A stretch of 64,000 bases of DNA from an uncultured Oleiphilus sp. (GTDB lineage: Bacteria; Pseudomonadota; Gammaproteobacteria; Pseudomonadales; Oleiphilaceae). Position 1 is the first letter of the stretch. Each line of letters starts with the position of its first letter. The position numbers and the translations under genes are program-made. Under the pieces are notes generated by a model. It saw only the letters and a program-made list of their open reading frames with translations, was not told the DNA's origin and ran no database searches. Positions 1 to 9,669 of the stretch are shown piece by piece. The stretch spans positions 1 through 64,000 of the forward strand of contig CAJWBE010000006.1 in assembly GCA_913020045.1 (NCBI GenBank). Reading direction: 5' to 3'.

Positions 1-1490
1 GGCAGGACATTGCAAATAGTAGGGCCAAGTGCTTTGGCACCACAGGCGACGGCGAGATCTGAATATATTTGCCACTCGGGGCGGCGTTCAAATTTTGGAC
101 TGACGATAGCGGGCGTATATTGCGCATAGGGTGTTTCCTGCAACACCATATGTGAAACAGGGTAGTCGGAGCGCTCAAGCATGTCAGTCGTTGGCAGTAT
201 ATAGTCGGCATAGGCCGAGGTTTCGTTTTGATAAATGTCAATCGACACAAGCAAATCTAACGAATTCATAGCGTCACCCAAGGCACTACCATTAGGAATG
301 GCATGCACTGGATTACCGGCAGATACAAATAGGGCGCGAATGCGTTCGGGATGTGAGGTATTGATCTCGTCGACTAAGGCTGAGGCCGGAAAACAGCCCG
401 CAACGCGGTGCCACTTGTTGACGAGCGTGCGATGCTCGTCGAAACTTCCGAGTCCGATTAGTTGGGCCAATTTAACGGCGTCGATGGCGCCGCGAGGGAG
501 CAGCAAGCCGCCTTCTCGATCAATGTTCCCTGTGATTAAATTGAGGCCTTGAATGAGCCAGTAGCAAAGCGTGCCAAACGGACCCATGTTAACGCCGGTA
601 GACATATAGAGCGCGGCACCATCAGCATCACGATAGGCAATCGCCTGTGCGCGGATTGTCTCGGCACTAATGCCGGTAAGCTTGGCGGCACGTTCCGGTG
701 TCCAAGGTTCAGCGCAAGCGATAAAGTCGTCAACTCCATTGGCATATCTTGATGCATAGTGAGTATCGAAATGACTTTCGTGCGCGATAACGTGCAGCAT
801 GGCGAGTAACAGGTAGGCGTCCGTACCAGGCTTAATAAAGACTTGCTCACCCACCTTTGACGAGGTTTCTGTCCGGCGAGGATCAACAAACACAACTTTA
901 CCGCCGCGTGCTTCGATGGCCTTTAGTTTTTGCAGAGGATTTAGCACCTGCATGACTGACATTTGGCTAACGACGGGGTTGGAGCCAAGGCACATGAAGT
1001 AATTAATCCGTTCAAGATCGGCAACTGGATGCACTAACGAGCGGCCATAAATATGGGTTGATGCTTCAAACTTATTGTTCGCGTCGATCGAGTGAGACGC
1101 AAACATATTGGGCGATTCAAGTGCCTCTAAAAAGGAGGAAGAATACATCGTATTCTGAAAGCTAAAATAAGTAGGGTTGCCTTGATACATAGCAATTGAA
1201 CGCTCACCATGTTGTTCGCGCAATGCGCTCACTCGCGCACCGATTTCTTGAATCGCCAGCTCCCAGCTAACGCGCACAAACTTCCCATCCACTTTTTTGA
1301 GCGGGTAATTCACGCGGTCTGGGTCATGGTGAAGCGCGCCAATGGCCGCGCCTTTGATGCAGGCGTAACCTTTCGACACCGGATGAGCTTTGTCTGGTTT
1401 GACGGATAGAACTTGCTCGTCGTCCGCGACCTCAACTTCTAAACCGCAATGGGCTTCGCAAATACGGCAATAAGTTTTTTGTTTTTTCAT
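1..1490 (-). CDS. Molybdopterin oxidoreductase, C-terminus cut by window edge
   Basis: About 496 codons are visible from an ATG at 1490, with AGAGG about six bases upstream; the C-terminus lies beyond base 1. The N-terminus carries the 4Fe-4S ligands C8-x2-C11-x3-C15-x27-C43, followed by the molybdopterin-binding domains typical of the DMSO-reductase/formate-dehydrogenase superfamily (for example YQGNPTYFSF, FVDPRRTETS and the KPGTDAYLLLAML stretch). There is no Tat signal before the cluster, so the enzyme is predicted to be cytoplasmic. It lies 46 bp downstream of a TetR gene on the same strand, probably in one operon, and opposite an FAD enzyme and a ferredoxin reductase that could be redox partners. 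The substrate cannot be assigned; the metal-ligand residue was not identified with certainty. Confidence 0.9.
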   Translation of the reverse strand, partial: MKKQKTYCRICEAHCGLEVEVADDEQVLSVKPDKAHPVSKGYACIKGAAIGALHHDPDRVNYPLKKVDGKFVRVSWELAIQEIGARVSALREQHGERSIAMYQGNPTYFSFQNTMYSSSFLEALESPNMFASHSIDANNKFEASTHIYGRSLVHPVADLERINYFMCLGSNPVVSQMSVMQVLNPLQKLKAIEARGGKVVFVDPRRTETSSKVGEQVFIKPGTDAYLLLAMLHVIAHESHFDTHYASRYANGVDDFIACAEPWTPERAAKLTGISAETIRAQAIAYRDADGAALYMSTGVNMGPFGTLCYWLIQGLNLITGNIDREGGLLLPRGAIDAVKLAQLIGLGSFDEHRTLVNKWHRVAGCFPASALVDEINTSHPERIRALFVSAGNPVHAIPNGSALGDAMNSLDLLVSIDIYQNETSAYADYILPTTDMLERSDYPVSHMVLQETPYAQYTPAIVSPKFERRPEWQIYSDLAVACGAKALGPTICNVL

Positions 1491-1536
1491 TGTGTGCCTC
1501 TTCGAGTTTGCTGGGTCTAGCGACCGGTTCTTTTTG

Positions 1537-2214
1537 TTATGTTGATTCAGTGCGCGCTTCTCTTGCGCGTGTTTCCATTCCTATCAGTAGGCAGTCGAGC
1601 ATCGCTAAAAAAGAGGGCCCAAAGTCAAAGCGATATAACTCCATGCCGGGTTGCTCCTCAACGCGTTTCATGTCGGGTGAGGGGTCAGCCAGCTGCTGCA
1701 TACCGAGTGACATACTATGAATAGTAAGCAGCAGCCGTTGGCCATTGCCTTTAGTTATGAACCAAAGGTGCCGTTCGCACTCTTCGCCCGCTCGTCTAAG
1801 CATGGGTAACAGCGCTTGCCGAAACGTCAGTGCACAATCGAAGCCGGCTTTGTATTCGAGTACCTGGTGCAGCACAGATAGCAGCTTGGTCATGCCTTCG
1901 CTGTTTTTGTAGGCGATTGCTAAAGCGCTTACGATCCCATCAACCCCAATGGGAGATTGGTGCGACTGAAGATCTTCAAGCAAATGACCGAAGAATAGAT
2001 CTATCTTCTGGCGAGCCTGTTCTAAAAAAATAGACTCCTTGGTTCGAAAGTAAACATAGAGCGTACCTTTAGATACGCCCGCTATTTTGGCAATGTCATC
2101 CATCGTGATTTGTTCGTAGCGGCGTTGCTCAAACAAAGTCGCGGCGGCATTTAAAATGTCGTCTCGACGTTGTAGCTTCTGATCTTGGCTGTATGCGCGC
2201 TGCTGTATGCTCAT
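1537..2214 (-). CDS. TetR/AcrR-family transcriptional regulator
   Basis: 225 residues. The N-terminal helix-turn-helix is typical of TetR proteins (RRDDILNAAATLFEQ, then ITMDDIAKIAGVSKGTLYVYF, about residues 17-62), followed by a helical ligand-binding domain of about 150 residues. The gene starts 38 bp from a pair of TTGAC-type inverted repeats in the divergent promoter region, so it probably represses both itself with the downstream molybdoenzyme and the divergent FAD oxidoreductase/ferredoxin reductase pair. The inducer is unknown. Confidence 0.93.
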   Translation of the reverse strand: MSIQQRAYSQDQKLQRRDDILNAAATLFEQRRYEQITMDDIAKIAGVSKGTLYVYFRTKESIFLEQARQKIDLFFGHLLEDLQSHQSPIGVDGIVSALAIAYKNSEGMTKLLSVLHQVLEYKAGFDCALTFRQALLPMLRRAGEECERHLWFITKGNGQRLLLTIHSMSLGMQQLADPSPDMKRVEEQPGMELYRFDFGPSFLAMLDCLLIGMETRAREARTEST

Positions 2215-2251
2215 AACTATATTGATAACTCACTAAGTTTTTGTCTTTCAA

Positions 2252-2286
2252 TTGACTGGTAGTCAACTTAATTGACCTTTAGTCAA
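2252..2286. promoter_or_regulatory. Tandem TetR-type operators
   Basis: Two inverted repeats, TTGACTGGTAGTCAA (2252-2266) and TTGACCTTTAGTCAA (2272-2286), share TTGAC and AGTCAA arms around a short spacer. Their centres are exactly 20 bp apart, about two helical turns, so two repressor dimers could bind the same face. They sit just upstream of the TetR start and in the divergent control region. The match to this TetR is inferred from position. Confidence 0.7.
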
Positions 2287-2637
2287 TTGTCCATATTTCT
2301 CTACGATAAATAACCCCTTTTTAGGTACAGTTATTACGTGTTTTGGGGTGCTACCTTGCTCGTTTTTATCAGCGATACAGGGTTTCGTTAGGGAGATTCA
2401 TTGTTTTCTTGAGCGCGATAGCGAGCAGGTGATGTTCCATGTAAGTATCTGGCGGTTACAAAACTTAGACACTGAAAATTTGCCATTACTCTCATTAGCT
2501 TGTATAAATGCTAAAACTTTACAGCGTAAAGATTCTTATTTGACCGCGCTAATCGAAGACCGAAGCGGCTTCAGTGAATCGTCTTTTTTGGTAGCGTTTG
2601 ATAAATGTGTGTTTTGTTTCGGTGATAGGAGAGAGAA
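2287..2637. other. Divergent intergenic region, no gene seen
   Basis: About 350 bp between the operator pair and the FAD oxidoreductase start. An open frame runs through 2348-2641, but it lacks a ribosome site and protein-like composition and ends on the next gene's start, so it is not called. The stretch probably holds the promoter and a long 5' leader; the sequence before 2638 includes GGAGAGAGAA, a good ribosome site. Confidence 0.5.
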
Positions 2638-4194
2638 ATGAGTGAGTTTGATGCCATTGTTATTGGCGCGGGGAATGGTGGTTTAACGGCTGCAGCAGCT
2701 CTTCAGCGGGGTGGGGCGAAAACCTTGCTGCTTGAACGTCATAATATTCCAGGTGGTTGCGCTACCTCATTTGTTCGTGGCGAGTTTGAGTTTGAAGTCG
2801 CCTTGCACCAACTAAGTGGCTTAGGCACCGAGGACAAGCCCTTTATCATGCGAAAGGTGTTTAACGAACTCGGTGTCATGGACAAAGTGGAGTTTGTGCA
2901 AGAGGGTGAACTGTATCGAATGATTGTCGTAGACGAGTTTGATATCACCTTGCCTGCTAGCTGGAGTGGCATACGTAACACCCTGATTGAAAATTTTCCT
3001 CAAGAAGAAGAGGGCGTTGTCGGATTTATGGAACTGTGTGAGCAAGTCACCATGGAAAGCTTCATGGGTTTGCCGCAAGCACGCAAAATGAACTCCGAAA
3101 AGATGCTCAATACGAACTGCAAGAACTACGTCAAATATGGCCTACGCGACGCGAAAAGCGTACTGGATGAGTTCTTTGATGATGAGCAAATTAAAACGCT
3201 TTTAGCCGCCTATTGGTGCTATCTAGGGATGCCTCCTAAGGACTGTAATTTTTGTGATCTTGCCGTGATGCTTTACGCCTATGGCGTTTTCAAGCCCTGG
3301 CATATCAAGGGCGGCTCGCAGGCGTTGTCGAGCGCGTTGCTAGAGTCCTTCCTCGAAGCCGGTGGCGAAGTACGTTTTAATTGTTCTGTTGACGCCATTA
3401 CGACGGATCAGTCCGGTGAAAAGCCTAAAGTGACGGGTGTTGTGACTGAGAACGGCGATTCGATTAGCTGTAGTCAGATTATATCCAATGCCAGCTCGGT
3501 GGTTACTTTTGGGGATTTGCTTGATACGCCAGTGTTGCCTTCAGGTATCTCGCAAGACTTTAAATCACGCGATCTAGGGACGTCCGCTTTTTGCCTTTAC
3601 CTTGGCATTGACTGCACACCAGAGAAATTGGGAATCAAAAACGCCTCGACCTTTATCTCGAATACGATGGACGAAGAGTTAATGCATGACACCATGAGCA
3701 CTATGAATCCGCCAGTGGCAACAATGCTGACGTGTTATAACGTTGATGATCCTAGTTTTGCACCGCCTGGAAAAAGTCAGCTCTCCTTGTTATGCCTTCA
3801 GTATGGAAGTGTATGGGAAGATGTTCCCGTCGAAGACTATGCCGAAACTAAGTATCACTTTGCAGAGCACCTTATTGAGCAGGCTGAACAGGTATTTCCG
3901 GGTATTCGAGATCATATTGAAGAGGTCGAAGTGGCAACGCCACTGACGATGATGCGCTACCTCAATACGCCCGGCGGCGCGATCTATGGCTTCCAGCAAA
4001 ACCCAGAAGACGGCCCATTACATCGCGAACGCTATGATCAAGTCAGCGGCCTTCACTTGGCAGGATCATGGCAAGGGATGGGAGGCTTTCAGCCGACCTA
4101 CATGGTAGGTGTGTCCACTGCGAAAGCGGTGTTGAAAAAGGTTCGCCAGAATAAAACAACGCAGGAAAGTGAAGCGGAGGTCGCCAATGTCTAA
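2638..4194 (+). CDS. Phytoene-desaturase-like FAD-dependent oxidoreductase
   Basis: 518 residues. The N-terminal dinucleotide-binding motif IVIGAGNGGLTAAAAL is followed by LLERHNIPGGCATSF, which is typical of the CrtI/carotenoid isomerase/retinol saturase group. The C-terminus has the family's second FAD-contact region (LHLAGSWQGMGGFQPTYM, near residue 480). The family carries out desaturation, isomerisation or saturation of isoprenoid-type polyenes. No carotenoid synthesis genes are nearby, so the substrate is open. A GGAGAGAGAA ribosome site supports the start. The stop overlaps the following ferredoxin-reductase gene by 8 bp, so the two are translationally coupled and probably act together. 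Confidence 0.88.
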   Translation: MSEFDAIVIGAGNGGLTAAAALQRGGAKTLLLERHNIPGGCATSFVRGEFEFEVALHQLSGLGTEDKPFIMRKVFNELGVMDKVEFVQEGELYRMIVVDEFDITLPASWSGIRNTLIENFPQEEEGVVGFMELCEQVTMESFMGLPQARKMNSEKMLNTNCKNYVKYGLRDAKSVLDEFFDDEQIKTLLAAYWCYLGMPPKDCNFCDLAVMLYAYGVFKPWHIKGGSQALSSALLESFLEAGGEVRFNCSVDAITTDQSGEKPKVTGVVTENGDSISCSQIISNASSVVTFGDLLDTPVLPSGISQDFKSRDLGTSAFCLYLGIDCTPEKLGIKNASTFISNTMDEELMHDTMSTMNPPVATMLTCYNVDDPSFAPPGKSQLSLLCLQYGSVWEDVPVEDYAETKYHFAEHLIEQAEQVFPGIRDHIEEVEVATPLTMMRYLNTPGGAIYGFQQNPEDGPLHRERYDQVSGLHLAGSWQGMGGFQPTYMVGVSTAKAVLKKVRQNKTTQESEAEVANV

Positions 4195-5413
4195 TTCAAT
4201 CAGTAATAGCAATAACACGAGTGCCAAGAACGCCGGCAACGCGAAGACGAATATCCTTGAAAACATTGTCGGGTATAGCGAGGGTGTTGAACGAAAGCGT
4301 GCGCGTGAGAAAACCGGCAGCGACTTTAGCCAAGAGAAGTGGAAAACCAGCAATGATATTGCAAAGCTGCATCCAAAGCGTTTGCAGCTGAAAGTCGCCG
4401 AGGTGATTCAGGATACGCCGTCTACCAAGACGTTTCGCCTCGTTAGCACTGGCGCTATATTGCCGCCATTTCAGGCCGGTCAATATATCAATTTATACGT
4501 CAATATTAACGGCGTTGAGACGGCAAGGCCTTACGCTATTTCATCATGCCCGACGCATCGAGCCGATCCTGAAAACGGGTATTACGACTTAACCGTTAAA
4601 CTGGTCGACGGTGGGTTCGTAACGAATTACTTGCTTCACAACGTCGAAGTCGGTCAGCAGTTTTCGGCTACGAGTCCGATGGGAACATTTTATCACAACC
4701 CTCTATTTCATGGCGACAAGCTGGTATTTCTTGCGGGAGGTTCAGGTGGCGCGCCAGCGAGAGCAATGATTGAGAGTGTGTTGAATCGTGGTTTGAAAAT
4801 CGATTTTCATTTGATTTACGGCAACAGCTACGAAAACGATGTGATCTTTGAAGACACTTTTCGTGAGCTGGCTGAAAAGCACGACAACTTTCATTTGACC
4901 GAAGTGATTTCTCGACCCACTGAGGGCTATTCTGGTCGAACCGGTCACCTTAACGCTGAATTGATCACCGACGTTATCGGTAGCGTAGAAGGCAAAACCT
5001 TTTACGTGTGCGGACCAACGCCGTTTAACGAATTTTGCGAAGATCAGCTGACATCACTCGGTGTTCAAGGCAAGCATATTCGTATCGAATGCAATGGCCC
5101 GCCAAAGACGCCAAGCTGTTTAGAAAACTGGCCGTCGGTGGTCAGTGAGCAAGACGAGGTGAGGGTTAAAGTACAGGGTAAAGGCGAGTTTATTGCTAAA
5201 GTCGGGGAGCCATTGTTGAACAGCTTGGAACGCAATGGCTATACAGTAGAGAATGCTTGCCGTTCGGGCGAGTGTAGCTTGTGTCGTGTAAAAGTGATCG
5301 AAGGCGAAGTATTCAACCCGCCAGAAGCGCGGCTGCGTAAATCTGATGAAACCTTCGGCTGGACGCATTCGTGCGTCGCGTTTCCAACGACGGATATTGA
5401 AATACTATATTAG
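4187..5413 (+). CDS. FAD/NAD(P)H ferredoxin reductase with C-terminal 2Fe-2S domain
   Basis: About 408 residues. The start is the ATG at 4187 because GGAGG lies at 4176-4180, inside the preceding gene; a GTG at 4169 is less well placed. Order of parts: a low-complexity N/S/K-rich leader of about 70 residues, an FAD-binding barrel (RPYAISSCPT), a NAD(P)-binding domain (LVFLAGGSGGAPARAMIES and FYVCGPTPFNEFC), then a plant-type ferredoxin domain with CRSGECSLC and a distal cysteine in HSCVAFP. It would pass electrons from NAD(P)H through FAD to the iron-sulphur centre. The likely acceptor is the co-transcribed FAD enzyme or the divergent molybdoenzyme; this is inferred from position. The N-terminal extension is unusual for the family. 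Confidence 0.9.
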   Translation: MSNSISNSNNTSAKNAGNAKTNILENIVGYSEGVERKRAREKTGSDFSQEKWKTSNDIAKLHPKRLQLKVAEVIQDTPSTKTFRLVSTGAILPPFQAGQYINLYVNINGVETARPYAISSCPTHRADPENGYYDLTVKLVDGGFVTNYLLHNVEVGQQFSATSPMGTFYHNPLFHGDKLVFLAGGSGGAPARAMIESVLNRGLKIDFHLIYGNSYENDVIFEDTFRELAEKHDNFHLTEVISRPTEGYSGRTGHLNAELITDVIGSVEGKTFYVCGPTPFNEFCEDQLTSLGVQGKHIRIECNGPPKTPSCLENWPSVVSEQDEVRVKVQGKGEFIAKVGEPLLNSLERNGYTVENACRSGECSLCRVKVIEGEVFNPPEARLRKSDETFGWTHSCVAFPTTDIEILY

Positions 5414-5430
5414 GCTTTTTGGGGCTACTG

Positions 5431-5451
5431 AATGCCGCTTATTGCGGCATT
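5431..5451. terminator. Hairpin between convergent genes
   Basis: AATGCCGC and GCGGCATT form a perfect 8-bp stem around a 5-base loop. It lies just after the ferredoxin reductase stop and overlaps the stop codon of the convergent TetR gene. No long T-run follows, so it is a weak or bidirectional terminator candidate. Confidence 0.5.
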
Positions 5452-6038
5452 TGCATCGAGGCGACGGCGAGAAATTGTTTAATGCTCATGTCGTCTGGAA
5501 TGTTCAAATGGCCGTCAATCAACAGTGACGCAATGCCATGCACAATCGCCCATGCGCCTTGCGCTTGAACATTCTGTGTGGCTTTGTCGGGGCTTAACTC
5601 TGCAAAAGCGCTGACTAATAGCGTAAAGGGCTTCTTGCTGGCATCCTTAAGTTCTTGTGACATATGGTTGCTTGTGTCTTGTGAATGTTGCGGACCCGTT
5701 ACTTGGGTTTGGCTGAGCATCATTCGATAGAGTGGGGCATTCGCAATCGCAAACTCAATATACTGAGTGCCATAGTCCAGAATCAGCACCGTTGCTTTTT
5801 GGTCTATATCCACATCTTCCATTCTACTAGCTAGCGAGCGAAACCCGTTTGCAGCAATTGCTTGAAACAACTCAGTCTTATTTTTGAAGTGCGCATAGGG
5901 AGCCATATGGCTAACCCCCACTTCACTCGCTAAAGTGCGCAGTGATAGCGCTTCTAGGCCCTTTTCTTTTAGCAGCAAATTCGCTGCTTCAATCAACGCA
6001 ACCTTGAGGTCACCGTGATGGTAGTTTCGACTCGACAC
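5439..6038 (-). CDS. TetR-family regulator, WHG type
   Basis: 199 residues. The N-terminus NYHHGDLKVALIEAANLLL followed by LSLRTLASEVGVSHMAPYAHF is the TetR helix-turn-helix in the subgroup whose ligand domain carries a WHG-type region, here WAIVHGIASLLIDGHL (about 165-180). It is convergent with the ferredoxin reductase and divergent from the chemoreceptor, with 226 bp between. No clear operator palindrome was found near its start, so its targets are unknown. Confidence 0.9.
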   Translation of the reverse strand: MSSRNYHHGDLKVALIEAANLLLKEKGLEALSLRTLASEVGVSHMAPYAHFKNKTELFQAIAANGFRSLASRMEDVDIDQKATVLILDYGTQYIEFAIANAPLYRMMLSQTQVTGPQHSQDTSNHMSQELKDASKKPFTLLVSAFAELSPDKATQNVQAQGAWAIVHGIASLLIDGHLNIPDDMSIKQFLAVASMQMPQ

Positions 6039-6264
6039 GTGTTATTTCACATCTGTATTGGAACGCCCAAACATATCAGGTTCCGGCTATTAATCAACTG
6101 GCTAGCGTTGCATTGGCAATACAAAAAAGGAATTATATCGCTGGATAGAAAGCGCTTTTATTTCTTGCTTCAGACACGGAGCGGTTCTTTCCTATTGTAT
6201 TGGACTACACTTGTTCACAACGCATTTAGGGTAACTAGTAGTAAATCGCACGAGAGCAATAACA

Positions 6265-8592
6265 ATGAAAATAAAATCGAAACTAATTTATGGTTCACTT
6301 TCGCTCGTTTTAATCAGCTTACTGCTAGTCGGGCTTAGTGCTAGTTATATCGCCAGTACTAAGTCGCAGCAGACGATCAGTGAGCTGACACAGTCCAAAC
6401 TCAGCGCTATCTTAGAGCTAAAAAAGGCGCATATCGAAGCTTATTTGAGTGGTCTCCGAAAACAATTCCAGTTAATGGCTCAGGACCAAAATACAGGGTC
6501 TGCCAATTTTCATTTTTTCAATACCTATGATGCCATAGTCCAATCATCTGGAATGTCCGAAATTAAAAAGCAAGAATTGAAGGACTATTTTCAGACTGAG
6601 TACGTTGATAAATATAATGTGGTTAATAGTCAACACAGCATAGAGACGGCGGCATTCTTTTCGAACTTTGACGAGAATACTTGGCTGTTGCAGTACCATT
6701 ATATATTCGCAAACCCAAATGCTGTGGGTGAAAAACAAAAGCTCGAAAGCCCTATTAATGAGTTTTCATCTTACAGTTCCGCCCATAGCGGATATCACAA
6801 TGCCTTTTTGGAATATGCAGATAAATTAGGCTTTGGAGATGTGTATTTAGTGGGCCCTGAAGGGCGTATTAACTATTCTCTTAATAAAGGATTTGAGTTA
6901 GGGACTTCGTTGATCGACGGGCCTTTCTCTGATTCAGGGTTGGGGCGTTCATTTCGCGCGGCTTTGAAGGTGCAGCAAGGTGAGCTGGTTTACGAAGATT
7001 ACAGCGCTTATGCTCCTTTACACGACGCTCCGGTGTCTTTCATCGCGACGCCGCTCACTAAATTCAAACGCGTTCGTGGTGTGTTAGTGGTCCAGTTTCC
7101 GATTGATGCGATTGACTCGATTATGACCAATGACAACTCTTGGGTGGACGTAGGCTTAGGAAAGACAGGCGAAGCTTACTTGGTCGGGGCGGACTCTACG
7201 CTTAGAAATACAAGTCGGCTTAATGCTGAAGATATAGCTGCATATATCGAGTACGTCGAGAAACTGGCTGAAACAGATACTCAACCGATTAAACAGATTA
7301 CAGCGCGTAGTTCAGGCATTGGCCTTCATCGGATCAATACGGACGCAGCCAAAAACGCACTACTAGGTAATAGCGGCTTTGAGCGTATTGCCCAAGCGGA
7401 TGGGCGAGAGGTTTTATCTGCTTATTCTCCTGTCGAAGTTGAGGGATTTAACTGGGCTATCATCAGCGAAATCGATGTGGAGGAAGCTTTTGCGAGTTCT
7501 AAACTGTTGTCACGGGAGCTAAGCGTTAGTTTAGTTATTCTAACCATTATCGTTATAGTGATTGCCGCCATATTAGCCGTTTTGCTTGCGAAAAGCCTGT
7601 TCAAGCCAATTGAAAATATGTCTGATCGAATGCAGGAAATTGCTAAAGGCCGTGCTCGATTGGATAGTCGTTTAGATGATAGTGGGAGTAATGAAATAGC
7701 CGACTTTGCGGCGAGCTTCAACCTTTTTGTTTCGAAGTTGGCGCATTTTGTCGAACGTACGAAAGAGGCATCTCAAGCACTTGTGAAACAAAGCAGTCAG
7801 CTATCGAAATTATCCGAAAGCGGCTCGGCTCAGTCGGTTGAACAGAATGCACAGATTGGAAGTGTCATGCAGTCAATTTCTCAGATTGCGTCCAGCATTA
7901 ATCAAACAGCTGAAAGTGCAAAAGCTGCGTCGCAAGTTGCTGCTTCAGCGAATCAGAGATCACTAGAAGGTCGGGCGGCAACGCAAGAGGCGATCGAAGC
8001 AATTTATTCTGTTGAATCCGAAGTTGAAAAAGCTGCGATGTCGCTGCGAGCACTAGAACAAGACTCTAACGATGTATCGGAGGTGCTTGCTGTGATTGAC
8101 TCTATTTCTGATCAGACTAATTTGTTGGCTCTCAATGCGGCCATTGAGGCAGCAAGGGCCGGAGACAGTGGTCGCGGGTTTGCAGTCGTTGCTGATGAAG
8201 TTCGGAGTCTTTCGCATAAGATTCAGAGCGAAACGTCGGTGATCAATGAAACAATAGAGAAGCTTCAGCAAGGCACGGTTGAAACTGTGAAGGTGATGCG
8301 AGAGAGTAAGAATAAAACGAGTGCTAGCGCTAGCTTATCTAGCAAAGCGGGTGAGGCTTTGGATGTAGTGGTAGACGGAAGCCGTCGCATCGCAGAAATG
8401 AACGAAGACATATCAAATAGCGCGACAGAGCAAACTCAGTTGGTGAATCAGATCGAGAATAGTATCGAGCTAGCTTCTGATGTCACCAAAGCGTCCACTA
8501 GAGCCGCCGTCGAAATTAACGAGATTGGAAGAGAGATTTCGAACTTAGCACGCGAGCTAGATGAACTGGTGGCTCAATTCTCGAGTCATTAG
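6265..8592 (+). CDS. Methyl-accepting chemotaxis protein
   Basis: 775 residues. TM1 is at about residues 9-29, followed by a large periplasmic sensor region (about 30-415, Cache-like), TM2 at about 420-443, a HAMP domain ([14 protein letters not shown] onward, about 444-497) and a long helical signalling domain. The CheW/CheA contact tip, with [14 protein letters not shown] and [12 protein letters not shown], is near residues 617-647. It would sense an extracellular compound and control the flagellar CheA kinase; the ligand is unknown. The stop overlaps the convergent binding-protein gene by 4 bp. That neighbour encodes a periplasmic binding-protein fold, but any functional link is only positional. 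Confidence 0.95.
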   Translation: MKIKSKLIYGSLSLVLISLLLVGLSASYIASTKSQQTISELTQSKLSAILELKKAHIEAYLSGLRKQFQLMAQDQNTGSANFHFFNTYDAIVQSSGMSEIKKQELKDYFQTEYVDKYNVVNSQHSIETAAFFSNFDENTWLLQYHYIFANPNAVGEKQKLESPINEFSSYSSAHSGYHNAFLEYADKLGFGDVYLVGPEGRINYSLNKGFELGTSLIDGPFSDSGLGRSFRAALKVQQGELVYEDYSAYAPLHDAPVSFIATPLTKFKRVRGVLVVQFPIDAIDSIMTNDNSWVDVGLGKTGEAYLVGADSTLRNTSRLNAEDIAAYIEYVEKLAETDTQPIKQITARSSGIGLHRINTDAAKNALLGNSGFERIAQADGREVLSAYSPVEVEGFNWAIISEIDVEEAFASSKLLSRELSVSLVILTIIVIVIAAILAVLLAKSLFKPIENMSDRMQEIAKGRARLDSRLDDSGSNEIADFAASFNLFVSKLAHFVERTKEASQALVKQSSQLSKLSESGSAQSVEQNAQIGSVMQSISQIASSINQTAESAKAASQVAASANQRSLEGRAATQEAIEAIYSVESEVEKAAMSLRALEQDSNDVSEVLAVIDSISDQTNLLALNAAIEAARAGDSGRGFAVVADEVRSLSHKIQSETSVINETIEKLQQGTVETVKVMRESKNKTSASASLSSKAGEALDVVVDGSRRIAEMNEDISNSATEQTQLVNQIENSIELASDVTKASTRAAVEINEIGREISNLARELDELVAQFSSH

Positions 8593-9446
8593 TTTTGAAC
8601 ACTGCTTAGCCACGAAGAGCTATCAATATCTGGCGTACCGGCAGGTAAATCCGGGTTTTTGAGCGAAATGAGCTTGCGTGTTTCAAGTTGCCCTTTGTTG
8701 ATGAACTCGCTGTGGTAATTCAAGAAATGCGCTTTGAAGGAGCCGTCTTCAAGCGCGATTGTTAGGCCTTGTTCAATTTGTTTTGCGAGTTGAGGCCGGT
8801 GCTTAGAGACAAAAAAGTAGACCGGCAACGGGTAGAACAACATAACATTATCGGCAATCGTTAAAGACTGTTTATGAAGTTCATACTCATTCCATATCTC
8901 ATTCAAACCCCGGTGGAAGTAATCTACTCTGCCCAGCTCAAGGAGCTTGAAGAGGCTCTCATATTTCACCAGTGACTGAACTTTCAGATTATTCGCGGCA
9001 TAAACCGGTAAATCACCCCAGTGTGTGCCGTGGGCGCCAGTGTATTGTTGTAGGTCCGATAGGTTTTGTATCTTGCCCAGTTCTGAGGCACGTTCGTTTT
9101 GAATCAATAGTAGGCGCAAACCTAGAATCCAGCGATAAATTGGCACTTTGACGGCTGTCATCTTCGACTCTCTTTCAGTCGTCGTGGACATCCACTGGAG
9201 GTCAAGGTCGCCGGCGATTACTTCTAGCTCGCCTCTCGCTTCATTCATTTCTAGCTCATTAGGCGTACGAATTTCAAAGTTTTGATCGAGCTTGCTTAGT
9301 GCCAGCGTCAGCAATTGCTGGCCATACGTCTAGCGTTCGTGGGTCTGATAGTGCGTTACGGTAATGGTCTTGTCATTGGCCCAACTTACGCTTTGGAACA
9401 GACACAGTGTCAGCAGTAGTAGAAGGCAGGTATGTCGCTTCATCAT
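8589..9446 (-). pseudogene. Periplasmic substrate-binding-like protein interrupted by in-frame TAG
   Basis: From ATG ATG at 9446/9443 the frame reads a clean signal peptide (leucine-rich core LLLLLTLCLFQ, cleavage near SWAND) and begins the mature protein. It then meets a TAG at 9332-9330, codon 39. The same frame continues without further stops for 247 codons to 8589 and looks like a family 3 solute-binding-like domain (ARGELEVIAGDLDLQWM, IYRWILGLRLLLIQ, GRVDYFHRGL). No frame change is needed, so a single base substitution explains the break. Restarting at the TTG at 9314 would give a protein without a signal peptide. It is probably a recent pseudogene; amber read-through or a sequencing error are alternatives. 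Confidence 0.75.
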
Positions 9447-9669
9447 GATCTCTGTCTATAGTAGATATTAAACTAATAGATTAAAGTATAGATTGAATTC
9501 TGTCGTTTTCATGGCGCTTTGGTTTGAACAAGAACAAAAATTATTTAACTAATCGTAAAAGCTAAAGATCTTTGCACCACGTTGACGGAGGAATGGAAAG
9601 CAAGGCCATTAGATTTATTGTCGTTCCAGTTGTCGCAGTAAATACACATACTTTGTTTAGGGGAGAACG

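Noticed and set aside
2348-2641. 97-codon open frame upstream of the FAD oxidoreductase
   Set aside because: No ribosome site, atypical composition, and it runs into the next gene's start; more likely leader sequence.
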